A stretch of DNA of 12,251 bases. It comes from Leptospira sp. (lineage in GTDB: Bacteria > Spirochaetota > Leptospiria > Leptospirales > Leptospiraceae). The position numbers and the translations under genes were made by a program. The stretch is taken from contig JAPZTS010000032.1 in assembly GCA_027533185.1 (NCBI GenBank), forward strand, positions 1 through 12,251, given 5' to 3'. The notes beneath the pieces were generated by a model that searched no databases, was not told where the DNA came from, and saw only the letters and a list, made by a program, of their open reading frames with translations. The number at the start of each line of letters is the position of its first letter. Positions within the stretch are counted from its first letter, which is position 1. This document shows, piece by piece, positions 1 to 7,200 of the stretch.

Positions 1-274
1 CTGTTGTGAAATGTGGACGAGGACTGACCTCATTCAATTTGAGCCCGAAGGATACGGTTTTCGCAGCCATATTGGACGAAGGAACTTCTTTTTTGAATTT
101 GATAACAATCTCATCTGGTTCGAAATTTGGTTTCTTTATTTCAGGAGAATTACCCAACTCTTGCGTAATATTCCTTCTGATATCGTCATTCGGATCGGAA
201 AATAAAACTGTCGATGCCACAAGAGCAGATGCAATTAATAAAATTCGTTTTGTTATTTTTGTATTTGTTTTCAT
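1..274 (-). CDS. Secreted protein N-terminus, probable S8 (subtilisin-like) peptidase, cut by window edge
   Basis: Reading leftwards from ATG at 274 the frame stays open for 91 codons to the window edge, so only the N-terminus is visible. Residues 1-10 are Lys/Arg-rich and 11-25 (ILLIASALVASTVLF) form a hydrophobic core. No Cys follows, which fits a Sec signal peptide cleaved by signal peptidase I rather than a lipoprotein. Residues 52-64 (EPDEIVIKFKKEV) resemble the start of the N-terminal propeptide of many bacterial S8 proteases (the 'pgeviVkFk' strand that precedes the catalytic domain). The catalytic Asp/His/Ser would lie outside the window, so the protease call is inference. A GGGAAG ribosome site (279-284) precedes the start. 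Only 15 bases separate it from the stop of the upstream 508-residue lipoprotein gene, implying co-transcription. It could instead be another secreted protein carrying an I9-like inhibitor domain. Confidence 0.6.
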   Translation of the reverse strand, partial: MKTNTKITKRILLIASALVASTVLFSDPNDDIRRNITQELGNSPEIKKPNFEPDEIVIKFKKEVPSSNMAAKTVSFGLKLNEVSPRPHFTT

Positions 275-289
275 ATTTCTTCCCAATCC

Positions 290-1816
290 TTATGTCGAAG
301 GCACTACCACAGAACTTTGGCTTGACGGGGCTCCGCCCGTTGTATTGAATTTCCCGAAAGAAAACACTTTAAAGTACCAAGTGCCAAAACTATTTACAGT
401 TACAACTCTTGAGCTAGGAGTGGTTCCTCCCGTATTGGCAACCGTATCACAAAAAATGGTCGTGCCATTTACATCTGCAGGGTTGAAGTTGTTTGTTTTG
501 CTATAACATACCTTATAACCACCGTCAGCTGCATTGACCGCAGTTTCGTTCGAAGCAGTCCAAGATACCGAAACATCTGCACCCGTCTTTCCAGTTCCCT
601 GGACGGTAACGTCTGCTTGGCTCGCTGTACCGTTATTACCATTCGTACTTGTGATCCGTAAGATCATGGACTTGGGTCCTGCACTTTGGGGTGTAAACGT
701 AACAGTAAAAGTTGCGCTGGCTCCCGCGGCAAGGGTCGTGGATCCAGTTGATAGAGAACTCGTAGAAAAATCGCCCGAGTCACCTGAGTGCTCAGAAACA
801 ACAAGTCCTGTCATTGTTGCTGTTCCATTGTTTTGGATCGTGATCGTTCTTGCGGAGCTGTTTAGAGTAGGCCAAACAATTCCAAATGTAGGCATTGTTC
901 CACCAGACGTATAACTTACGCTATTGTGAGAAATCGCAATCGTAGGAACAGGTTTAGGAGTTGCCGTTCCATTTGCAGTAAACAGGAAGGTTGTTGGCGT
1001 ACCCGCAATCTGGTAGTTGATCGTTATGGTTGCTGATTTTGAGCCAGCTGTTAGAGGAGAAAAAGTAACATTGAATGTAAATGTTCCATCCTTCGCTAAG
1101 CTGGCACCAGCCGTGGACGAGCTTACAACAAAATTCGAATTTGAGGATTCAACGACTGGTGCATCCAAAACAGCTGTAGCACTCCCCGTATTTCGCACCG
1201 TAAAGGTAACGGGAGAACCGGGGGTTTCTGCGACCTCGGTTCCAAACGAGAAACTTCCGTTTGCAGATACATTCGTTGTACCTGTGCTTACTGCAATTCT
1301 TGGTGCCGCCGGTCCGCCTGCCCCCGTTAGGTTGATTAAAAAACTTGCTATGGCAGCATCACTGGAATTGATTTTTACCCGTGCTTGTTTTGAACCTGTA
1401 CTCGTTGGACGGAAGGTAATGGTTGATGAGGTCGTTTCATCTTTCGCTAGAGTTGTTTTTGTTGGTTGGGTAACTGTGAATAGACTCGCATCCGTTCCCT
1501 CGAGAGAGATGATCTCGGTTCCACCTGTTAGAGAAAGTGTTTGGGATCCTGTGTTTTTGAGTGTGATCACCATCTGTTTTCCGGCCGTTGTGTTGATGAT
1601 CTCACTCCCCATATCAATGGTGACACCACTTTCTTGGGAGATATTATTGTATAGGACTTGTAGTTTGGCGGGTGGGGTGTCGCTTGCTTGGTTGCCAGAG
1701 CCACCACCTAAAAGGGCAAGAATCCCTTCTCCACCACTTCCACCGGAACTCGGTGGACAATTGATAAAAATGAGTAAAATAGAAAGTAGTAGAATTCCTC
1801 GTAATGTCTTTGTCAT
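290..1816 (-). CDS. Lipoprotein with three choice-of-anchor/Ig-like repeats and an FN3-like C-terminus
   Basis: This 508-residue protein begins with a lipoprotein signal: basic n-region, hydrophobic residues 8-18 and cleavage before Cys20 (IFIN-C). A Gly/Ser-rich linker reaches about residue 50. Three diverged beta-sandwich repeats of roughly 115 residues follow (about 52-167, 173-285, 291-408). Each carries the pattern 'hT(F/I)x(V/I)xNxGxAxx' and later 'LaxxxtxtfxVtFxPxxxGxKxaxhxI', typical of choice-of-anchor D/ASH-like domains. Residues 412-508 (SWTASNE..GGYKVCYS..WYFKVFSFGKF) look like an FN3-type domain with two Cys (437, 456). Such proteins are usually surface or periplasmic structural or binding modules; no enzymatic motif is seen. 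An AAAGGA ribosome site (1828-1833) supports the start. The gene is followed at once by the S8-like gene. Long open frames on the other strand here are shadows of its Thr/Ser/Ala-rich codons. Specific role unknown. Confidence 0.9.
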   Translation of the reverse strand: MTKTLRGILLLSILLIFINCPPSSGGSGGEGILALLGGGSGNQASDTPPAKLQVLYNNISQESGVTIDMGSEIINTTAGKQMVITLKNTGSQTLSLTGGTEIISLEGTDASLFTVTQPTKTTLAKDETTSSTITFRPTSTGSKQARVKINSSDAAIASFLINLTGAGGPAAPRIAVSTGTTNVSANGSFSFGTEVAETPGSPVTFTVRNTGSATAVLDAPVVESSNSNFVVSSSTAGASLAKDGTFTFNVTFSPLTAGSKSATITINYQIAGTPTTFLFTANGTATPKPVPTIAISHNSVSYTSGGTMPTFGIVWPTLNSSARTITIQNNGTATMTGLVVSEHSGDSGDFSTSSLSTGSTTLAAGASATFTVTFTPQSAGPKSMILRITSTNGNNGTASQADVTVQGTGKTGADVSVSWTASNETAVNAADGGYKVCYSKTNNFNPADVNGTTIFCDTVANTGGTTPSSRVVTVNSFGTWYFKVFSFGKFNTTGGAPSSQSSVVVPST

Positions 1817-1840
1817 TTTTTGCTTTTCCTTTCTGTTTAG

Positions 1841-1878
1841 CTTATAGCCTTGATAAGCCAGTGCTCAAAAGATTTCAA
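1841..1878 (-). promoter_or_regulatory. Possible promoter(s) for the 508-residue lipoprotein/S8-like operon
   Basis: On the minus strand two overlapping sigma70-like arrangements occur just before the start at 1816. One is TTGAAA (1878-1873), 17 bases, then TATCAA (1855-1850). The other is TTGAGC (1868-1863), 16 bases, then TATAAG (1846-1841). The second would leave a leader of only about 18 bases, so the first is somewhat more comfortable. A 5-bp inverted repeat (CTTAT/ATAAG, 1841-1857) overlaps both -10 elements. The calls rest on consensus matching only. Confidence 0.3.
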
Positions 1879-1907
1879 GGTACATTGGAAAAAAATTGAT
1901 CTCTCTC

Positions 1908-1954
1908 GAACGTTCCCGACGTTATTTTGAGCAATTTGGAACGTTATTAACGTT
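1908..1954. promoter_or_regulatory. Two ACGTT palindromes (7-1-7), candidate paired operator
   Basis: AACGTTATTAACGTT (1940-1954) is a perfect 15-bp inverted repeat with 7-base arms and a one-base centre. AACGTTCCCGACGTT (1909-1923) is an imperfect copy whose outer five bases of each arm are kept. Centres lie 31 bases apart (1916 and 1947), close to three helical turns. Aligning 1908-1929 with 1939-1960 gives 17 of 22 identical bases, so the site also reads as a direct repeat. They sit about 100 and 131 bases upstream of the lipoprotein start at 1816 and upstream of its candidate promoter, a place suited to an activator or a long-range repressor. The cognate regulator is unknown; the 7-1-7 geometry resembles Fur-family sites but the bases do not. 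Confidence 0.5.
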
Positions 1955-2116
1955 TTTTTGGAAATTTTTTTTATTTTTAAAAGAATTGAAGGACCAAAAT
2001 TAAAAAAAATTTCTCGTTTTCAGTTTTATCATATTCTAAGATCTATTAGGCGGTGTTTTAAAGTTCATATTATGTTGCTTTGACTCCACTGAGTGAATTT
2101 TTTTTGCGATGCATTG

Positions 2117-2185
2117 GGAACGAGTTCCTGAGAAAGGAGCCTTGAGGTGTAGCATTCTCCGCTACGAATTTGTTAAGTGAACAAA
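2117..2185 (-). other. Cluster of three short hairpins after the three-lipoprotein operon
   Basis: Reading leftwards from the stop at 2215 the transcript meets TTTGTT/AACAAA (2185-2169, loop 5), GTAGC/GCTAC (2165-2149, loop 7) and GGAAC/GTTCC (2128-2117, loop 2). None is followed by a U-tract in the leftward direction, so a classical intrinsic terminator is not shown. They may stabilise the 3' end of the operon mRNA or be chance. Confidence 0.3.
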
Positions 2186-2214
2186 CCTATCCAAGAATTT
2201 TGCCGAGAGGATTC

Positions 2215-2514
2215 TTACTTCGCAGTACCGCAGGCATCCTTTTTGATTTGGTCACAGAAAGAGAGTCCGATGATCCTCGTTGCATCACAATTGAATTTTT
2301 CGGCGGCCTTTTGTTCTGTTGGTTTGGAACCCGCGGATGCAAACTCAGAACAGAAAGTGTAATTTTGGTAAAAAACAAGAGAACAAACCAAATATTCTGA
2401 TTCTGCGCGTTCGCATTTTTTATAAGAAGTGCTACTCCCAATACAGGAAAGGCAGAATATAAATAAGGCAGGCAATAGGAATTTCATTGAGTAGAATTTA
2501 GACCGCATCCTCAT
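2215..2514 (-). CDS. Small Cys-rich predicted lipoprotein, unknown function
   Basis: Last gene of the leftward three-lipoprotein cluster. With ATG at 2514 the product has 99 residues: a basic n-region (MRMRSKFYSMK), hydrophobic core (FLLPALFIF) and a likely lipid-anchor Cys24 (CLS-C). The mature part holds six more Cys (34, 44, 55, 76, 87, 95), an even number consistent with disulfides in the periplasm or at the surface. No family was recognised. The start is uncertain: ATG at 2508 or 2487 (90 residues, shorter signal) are possible, and a TTG at 2574 would overlap the upstream stop but leaves a poor signal peptide. I chose 2514 because a weak AAGAA lies 8 bases upstream and the signal length is typical. 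It follows the HmuY-family gene by 41 bases, so it is probably co-transcribed and perhaps iron-responsive. Confidence 0.65.
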   Translation of the reverse strand: MRMRSKFYSMKFLLPALFIFCLSCIGSSTSYKKCERAESEYLVCSLVFYQNYTFCSEFASAGSKPTEQKAAEKFNCDATRIIGLSFCDQIKKDACGTAK

Positions 2515-2555
2515 TAAATTAGTTCTTTGGAAGGAGTTGCGTCCAATTCTTTTTT

Positions 2556-3191
2556 TTAATTCAGCTTTGCCCAACGAAATGTAGGGTAACCAGATGTTCC
2601 TGCCATACTATAATAATCCGTCATTTGAACTTTGTATTTTTTAGTTCCGTCCTTTCCACGCACGATATAGACCTCGGATTTGGCTGTCAGGATGGTATTG
2701 TTATATGAATACCACTCAAACATCTCTGGGTTTGCTGAATCGTTCACATCCCCGGCACCACCACCGCCTCCTGTTTGGCTTTGGATGGAGTCTACTTGGA
2801 AGGATGTGGAACACGTGGTAACGATTGTCACTGCATTAAAATTTGTAAGTCCTGTTTTACAAGCCGCACCCGATCCAGATCCACTTGTTCCGCTATTGGT
2901 TCCAATTAAAAACCTTCGAAAGCGCAAATCCCAGGAATCTGCTTCTAACACTTGTATGCCGCTCCCATTCAAGTTCACAAAAACCCAATTTCGTGTGGAA
3001 GTTGCATTCACAGTTGTGAGGAAAACTCCTGGTGAGTCTTCCTTCGTTGTCACTTTGTTTAATGCAGTATCTCCACCCAAACCAAATCCACCTTCTAAAA
3101 TCAAAAGGGCTGCCGCCGATGATTCGTTTGGTTTTTTTGATTCACAAGAAACAAAAAACAATAGTCCGATCATAAAGAAAATATATTTCAT
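2556..3191 (-). CDS. HmuY-family lipoprotein (putative heme-binding)
   Basis: The 211-residue product has a lipoprotein signal (MKYIFFMIGLLFFVSC, lipid Cys16) followed by a polar, Ala/Gly-rich linker. Recognisable HmuY-family features are NWVFVNL (68-74), SWDLRFRRFLIGTNSGTSG (86-104), and the C-terminal YIVRGKDGTKKYKVQ..DYYS..GTSGYPTFRW (175-207). In the founding member, a Porphyromonas hemophore-like protein, this all-beta fold captures heme for a TonB-dependent receptor; here that role is inferred. There is no histidine anywhere in the protein, so His ligation of heme is impossible. Met157, Met190 and Met196 are candidate ligands. Cys111 and Cys127 could pair. The ATG at 3191 is preferred over an upstream in-frame start at 3287 because AAAGGA lies 8 bases before it and a signal peptide starts there. 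It lies 64 bases after the upstream lipoprotein gene. No TonB receptor is visible in the window. Confidence 0.8.
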   Translation of the reverse strand: MKYIFFMIGLLFFVSCESKKPNESSAAALLILEGGFGLGGDTALNKVTTKEDSPGVFLTTVNATSTRNWVFVNLNGSGIQVLEADSWDLRFRRFLIGTNSGTSGSGSGAACKTGLTNFNAVTIVTTCSTSFQVDSIQSQTGGGGGAGDVNDSANPEMFEWYSYNNTILTAKSEVYIVRGKDGTKKYKVQMTDYYSMAGTSGYPTFRWAKLN

Positions 3192-3255
3192 ATTCCAATT
3201 CCTTTGGAAAGAGAGAAAGTCTTCTCTTTCCTTATTTTGAAGTTGTGATTGACTA

Positions 3256-4080
3256 TCAGTCGCGTACTGCCGTTTCAGATCGAACAATGACCTTTGTTGC
3301 TGTTATACCGTCTAAGTTTCGATATACGTAGTTCTTATCTTCGCGTGTGGGTACCAAACTAACCCAATCTTTCTTCTCAAAAATTGCTGATGCTGCCGTG
3401 AGAGTGGAGAGTTGGTTGCAATCGGCACCATTTTTCCCCGTTGCCCAAACAGTAAGTCTTGGACTCACACCAGCACTACCTTTCGAGATATCCAAACAGA
3501 CGGTAGTCGGTCCCCAAATGCCCGAACTTTGTGCTAAACAACCTGCTCCCGATCCTCCACCGATTGTTGTGCTAAGTGCAGCAGTGGTTAGAAACTCTTC
3601 ATATTTTGTCACACCTGTATTGGTTCCACTGAACTGTGCAGAGACGAGGGCCTTGTCGCAGCTCTGGCTTTTCCCAAAGAATACACGCCACCTACCGTCC
3701 CCTGCATTGGTAGTCGGACTTACGGAACCACCAAAACCCGTTACTGTTGGAAAATTAGAACTATCTGTCCTTGCTCCATAGCCGATTAAAAGGTTCAGAT
3801 AACCGTTATTTGCGCTTGCCCCCAAACTCTCGAAGCGAAAGTGTCTGCCAGCACCTGCTTGTGGACGACAGAGTTCGATGGGGTTTGTTAGATCAAAGGT
3901 AGAACTGTTGTTTATTGTTGTTTCACACTGTTTTGTAGATTCGCTCACGATCAGGGCCGCAAGAAAGCCGAGTTCCGTGTTTTGGTTCTCTTTGGGTGGT
4001 GGCGCGCAGTTTCCAAGAACCAGTGCGATTGCCAAAAACAGAAGTCCATACTTCTCCCCGCTTCGATTGAATTGATTCAT
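3256..4080 (-). CDS. Predicted lipoprotein of unknown function, first gene of the HmuY-family operon
   Basis: The 274-residue product starts with a lipoprotein signal: a polar n-region, hydrophobic residues 11-22 and cleavage before Cys25 (VLGN-C), then a Pro/Lys/Asn linker. Mature Cys residues are at 52, 71, 141, 181, 195 and 221, again an even number suggesting disulfides. The middle is Gly/Ser/Thr-rich (for example 112-129 and 173-180) and probably all-beta; there are no catalytic motifs I recognise. It is the promoter-proximal gene of a leftward cluster with the HmuY-family gene. A GGAG ribosome site (4084-4090 region) sits just upstream, and two Fur-like boxes and a good -35 element precede it. 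Context suggests a surface or periplasmic partner in heme or iron acquisition, but this is guilt by association only. Confidence 0.85.
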   Translation of the reverse strand: MNQFNRSGEKYGLLFLAIALVLGNCAPPPKENQNTELGFLAALIVSESTKQCETTINNSSTFDLTNPIELCRPQAGAGRHFRFESLGASANNGYLNLLIGYGARTDSSNFPTVTGFGGSVSPTTNAGDGRWRVFFGKSQSCDKALVSAQFSGTNTGVTKYEEFLTTAALSTTIGGGSGAGCLAQSSGIWGPTTVCLDISKGSAGVSPRLTVWATGKNGADCNQLSTLTAASAIFEKKDWVSLVPTREDKNYVYRNLDGITATKVIVRSETAVRD

Positions 4081-4104
4081 ATCATTTCTCCAAATTTATT
4101 ATAT

Positions 4105-4119
4105 TGAGTCTCATTCTCA
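4105..4119. promoter_or_regulatory. Fur-like box 1 upstream of the HmuY-family operon
   Basis: TGAGTCTCATTCTCA matches the 7-1-7 palindrome TGAGAAT-N-ATTCTCA, with a perfect right arm and four of seven bases in the left arm. TGAGAAT is a G-for-T variant of the classical Fur arm TGATAAT. It lies 24 bases upstream of the ATG at 4080, next to a TATAAT (4103-4098, minus strand), so a bound repressor would cover the start region of transcription. Recognition is by pattern only. Confidence 0.55.
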
Positions 4120-4147
4120 TTTAATCCAAAAGAAGGAAATTTGTCAA
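4119..4147 (-). promoter_or_regulatory. Candidate promoter of the three-lipoprotein operon
   Basis: On the minus strand a consensus TTGACA (4147-4142) is followed after 17 bases by TTAAAT (4124-4119), a four-of-six -10 element. Transcription would begin near 4112, inside Fur-like box 1, while Fur-like box 2 lies just upstream of the -35. A second possible -10, TATAAT at 4103-4098, has no good -35 at the usual distance. Either choice places one Fur-like box over the core promoter. Confidence 0.45.
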
Positions 4148-4155
4148 CAGTTTTT

Positions 4156-4170
4156 TGAGACTGATTCTCA
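4156..4170. promoter_or_regulatory. Fur-like box 2 in the divergent promoter region
   Basis: TGAGACTGATTCTCA matches TGAGAAT-N-ATTCTCA with one mismatch, flanked by T/A-rich bases. It lies 51 bases from box 1, about five helical turns, so both boxes face the same side of the DNA. It is 8 bases upstream of the candidate -35 of the leftward operon and 44 bases upstream of the recC start codon, so it might also affect recC transcription. Confidence 0.6.
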
Positions 4171-4214
4171 TTTAGAAGGAAAATCACTGAAAAGGAATTG
4201 GGAAAGGACCTGGA

Positions 4215-7200
4215 ATGAAAGGATCGATTGACCCCCAAAATTTGTCCGAGTTCCGTGTTAAAGTATTGTTAGAATCAGGGAAACTTAGAGAACTTCCCCT
4301 TAACAAAGGTTTTTATCCATTGAGTATTTATTTTTATCCAAACTCGCAACTAACAGAGCTTACAAAACAACTTGCTAACAACCTGCAAAACGAACAAAAA
4401 GATTCGCCCTTAGAATCTCCATTGGTTGTCGTTCCTAATCCCAATCTCATTCCTTGGTTGCGATTAACCCTACCAAAGTATGCCAATAGATTTATTTCGG
4501 CAAATATCCAATTTACCTTTTTGGAAAAGGCCATTTTGCAAAAGATAGGTGATGCAAGTGGAATGCCAAGTTGGGATAGTAAACTCTCTGTAAATGCAAA
4601 TGAGGAATTGCACCAAAAAATCTTTGGTTATTTATATGAGAATCAAATTAGCCTTATCCAAGCATTTCCAATGGTAAAGGCTTATTTGGAAAAGGTATCG
4701 GGAATTTACTTTTTATCTGATGTGTTTTTAAAATACTTTAAAGACTACGAACTCAATCGTTCTGGTTGGATCTATGAATGGGCAAAAGAGGCAGGATTTG
4801 ATATGGGAAAAGCTCTCCAACTAACACCCATTCCAAAGGAGCTGGAATCGGACCCCTACTATCTTTTACAAAAACAAGTCTATCAAAATCTCTTTTTGAA
4901 AGATAATGCACCCTTAACTTTTCTTTATAGATTAAACCTATCGAGAATGGACAAAATCTCTGGCAGTATACATCTATTTTGTCTATCGAATCTATCTGGA
5001 AGCTTTATTCAGTATTTCAAAGAAATGGCAGATAAAAGTTCCACCTTTCAAATTCATATATATCAATTCCATTCTGGAATTGTAATTAAGAATGAGAAAA
5101 AAACTAATGAGCTAAATTTATACAAGTTTGCAAAACCCCAAAACTATTTGGCATCCACATTTGGTTCCTTTGGAAAATTAAATTCCGAAAGATTGAAATC
5201 ACCAAAAACAAAACTAGACCAATTAAAACTTTTAACAAATGGAGTCGCAATCGAAACGGAACTAGACTTTGGTAATTCCCAAGAGTTAGGAAACCATGAC
5301 ACTTCGTTACAAATCTGGAATGCACCGTCTACCTATCGTGAGGTGGAGACAATTGCATATGACATTTTAGAACGAATCCAAAAAAGCGATTGCAAACTTA
5401 GCTTTTTGGACTTCGCGATCCTTGTCCCCAATTTGGGTGAATATCGCTCTTCTATCGAATGGATTTTCGATGGCGGAGTTTATATTGCACCCATACAAAA
5501 CAAACCACCAGAACGAAAACAGATCCCCTACTCTCTTACAGATATTTCATCTGCAGAAAGTTCAGATATCTTTAAGGTTCTCACAACTCTATTCCGTGCT
5601 TTCCAAAACCAAAGATTTGAAAGATCCGACCTGAATCAAATTTTTACGAACCCGTTTGTGACAGGTAAGTTTGATACCGAATCCCATGAAGAGCTTTTAC
5701 ATGTGTTAGATGCTATTGGAGTCAAATTTGATGAAGCAGGATACCACAATCCGTATACAATGAGTTATGGTGTGGAACGCTCCATTCTTTCTATTCTCAT
5801 GGAAAAAGAGAGTGCCTGGAAAACATTCGAAGAGGTGATTCCCGAAATCGGATCACAGAGTCTGATTTTACGTTTTTGCGATATATGGTTTCGAATCCAA
5901 ACCCTTGAACAAATCATTCGTAAAATCACGACACAAAAGGAAAATAGATACGAAGAATTTTTTTCTGCATTTAAAAATTGTTTTTTATTTTCGGATGAAA
6001 CTCGAAACGAGGAAGAACTTTTCAACAAATGGCTATCAACGATCGAACCTTGGCTGGAGTTAAATTGGAAAAATGAAATTGAATTTTTAGAAGCTCTTTC
6101 TTTCCACACAGAATCTGTGTTTGGTGGAATTAAACTCATAAAGGGCAATTATCTTTCTTCAGGAGTAACAGTTTCCTTACTCCAACCGATGCGTCCTATT
6201 CCTTTTAAACATATATATATTTTAGGACTGGGAGAAGGAAAATTCCCAGGTTCGAACGACCAGTCCAAGTTGAACCTGCGGAGGTTTGATAGCTATCCTT
6301 GGGATTTAACCAAACGCGAAATCCAAGAATCACTTCTTTGGGAAACAATCCAATCTGCGCAAGATTCCATCACCTTTTCTTACGTTGGTAAAAATACCAA
6401 AGAAGATAAAGAATTTGAACCTTGTTCTTCGCTTTTTGAAATCATGTCCGCTATTGAAATTCCAAAAGCAGAGGAAATTCCCTTACATCCTTATAGCACA
6501 CAGTATAACAGAAATAAGATTCCTTCCTATGATTACTCCCGAAATATCGTTTTTGAAAAGGAGCTACAAACAATCGCAGAGGAAATTCCAAAGTTTACAG
6601 ATCCAAACTCTCTTCCAAGCCTAACGAATGGGATCCAAAAGACTGTCTTAACTCCTAAAGACTTACAAAAAGTATTTGAAAATCCGATGAACTACCGAAT
6701 CCAATCAGGTCTTGGAATCTATCTATCGGAAGATGAGGAAGAGGAAGGTTCAGAAGAACAATTCCAACTCAATCATTTAGAAAATTTTATCATCAAATCA
6801 AAGGTTTTCTCAGAAGTATTTCATTCTCTAACGGAGAACCAAACCTGGGATTTAGAAGCGTTAGAAGATTTAGTAGATCGGATTATCGAGAAAGAATCTA
6901 AGGCCGCAAACTTTACGTTTGGTGGCTATTCCATTCTCTCCAAAAATAAATTGTTAGAAGAATTGGAAGCGGCTTGTGAGTATTTGCTAAATTTTATCCA
7001 AGGATTGAGAGATCGAGGAGAGAGCATTGTCTTCCACAAAACAGTAACGTACGGTGATACTGGGATTCGCGGGGCAAAGGTCATAGAGCCCAATTTTGTT
7101 TTCGATAAATCCTCGGATCTTGAATTGGCTTCCGAATGGCAATATGTCATCGAATCCAATCGGACATTCTATATTTTTCAATTAAGCAAACTGGAAGAGC

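Larger units (their letters stand above)
1817..2214. other. Gene-free AT-rich intergenic region (398 bases)
   Basis: No credible gene is seen on either strand. The stretch lies between the end of the three-lipoprotein operon (stop at 2215-2217) and the start of the next leftward gene (1816). It holds candidate promoters near 1841-1878, the ACGTT palindrome pair at 1908-1954, very A/T-rich DNA at about 1955-2010, and several short inverted repeats at 2117-2185. A weak stem ACTC-CACT-GAGT followed by eight T residues on the plus strand (about 2081-2105) is terminator-like, but no plus-strand gene leads into it. No rRNA or tRNA features were recognised. Confidence 0.6.

Noticed and set aside
6..506. 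166-codon open frame on the plus strand
   Set aside because: It spans the junction of two leftward genes that both have signal peptides and ribosome sites; its translation shows no family signature.
1017..1847. 276-codon open frame on the plus strand
   Set aside because: It lies antisense to the well-supported lipoprotein gene, has no ribosome site or recognisable domain, and its composition mirrors the Thr/Ser/Ala codons of the opposite strand.
1925..1938. LexA-like TTTG...CAAA operator near the ACGTT palindromes
   Set aside because: The local bases do not form the inverted TTTG/CAAA pair at the expected spacing, so SOS control is not supported.
2081..2105. Intrinsic terminator on the plus strand
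   Set aside because: The stem is only four base pairs and no plus-strand gene leads into it, so the T-run alone is not enough.
2170..2400. Plus-strand open frames of 61-76 codons
   Set aside because: They overlap the Cys-rich lipoprotein gene on the other strand, which has a clear signal peptide; the plus-strand products look random.
3192..3287. N-terminal extension of the HmuY-family gene to 3287
   Set aside because: The extension would overlap the upstream stop, is polar, and would bury the lipoprotein signal; ATG at 3191 has AAAGGA at good spacing.
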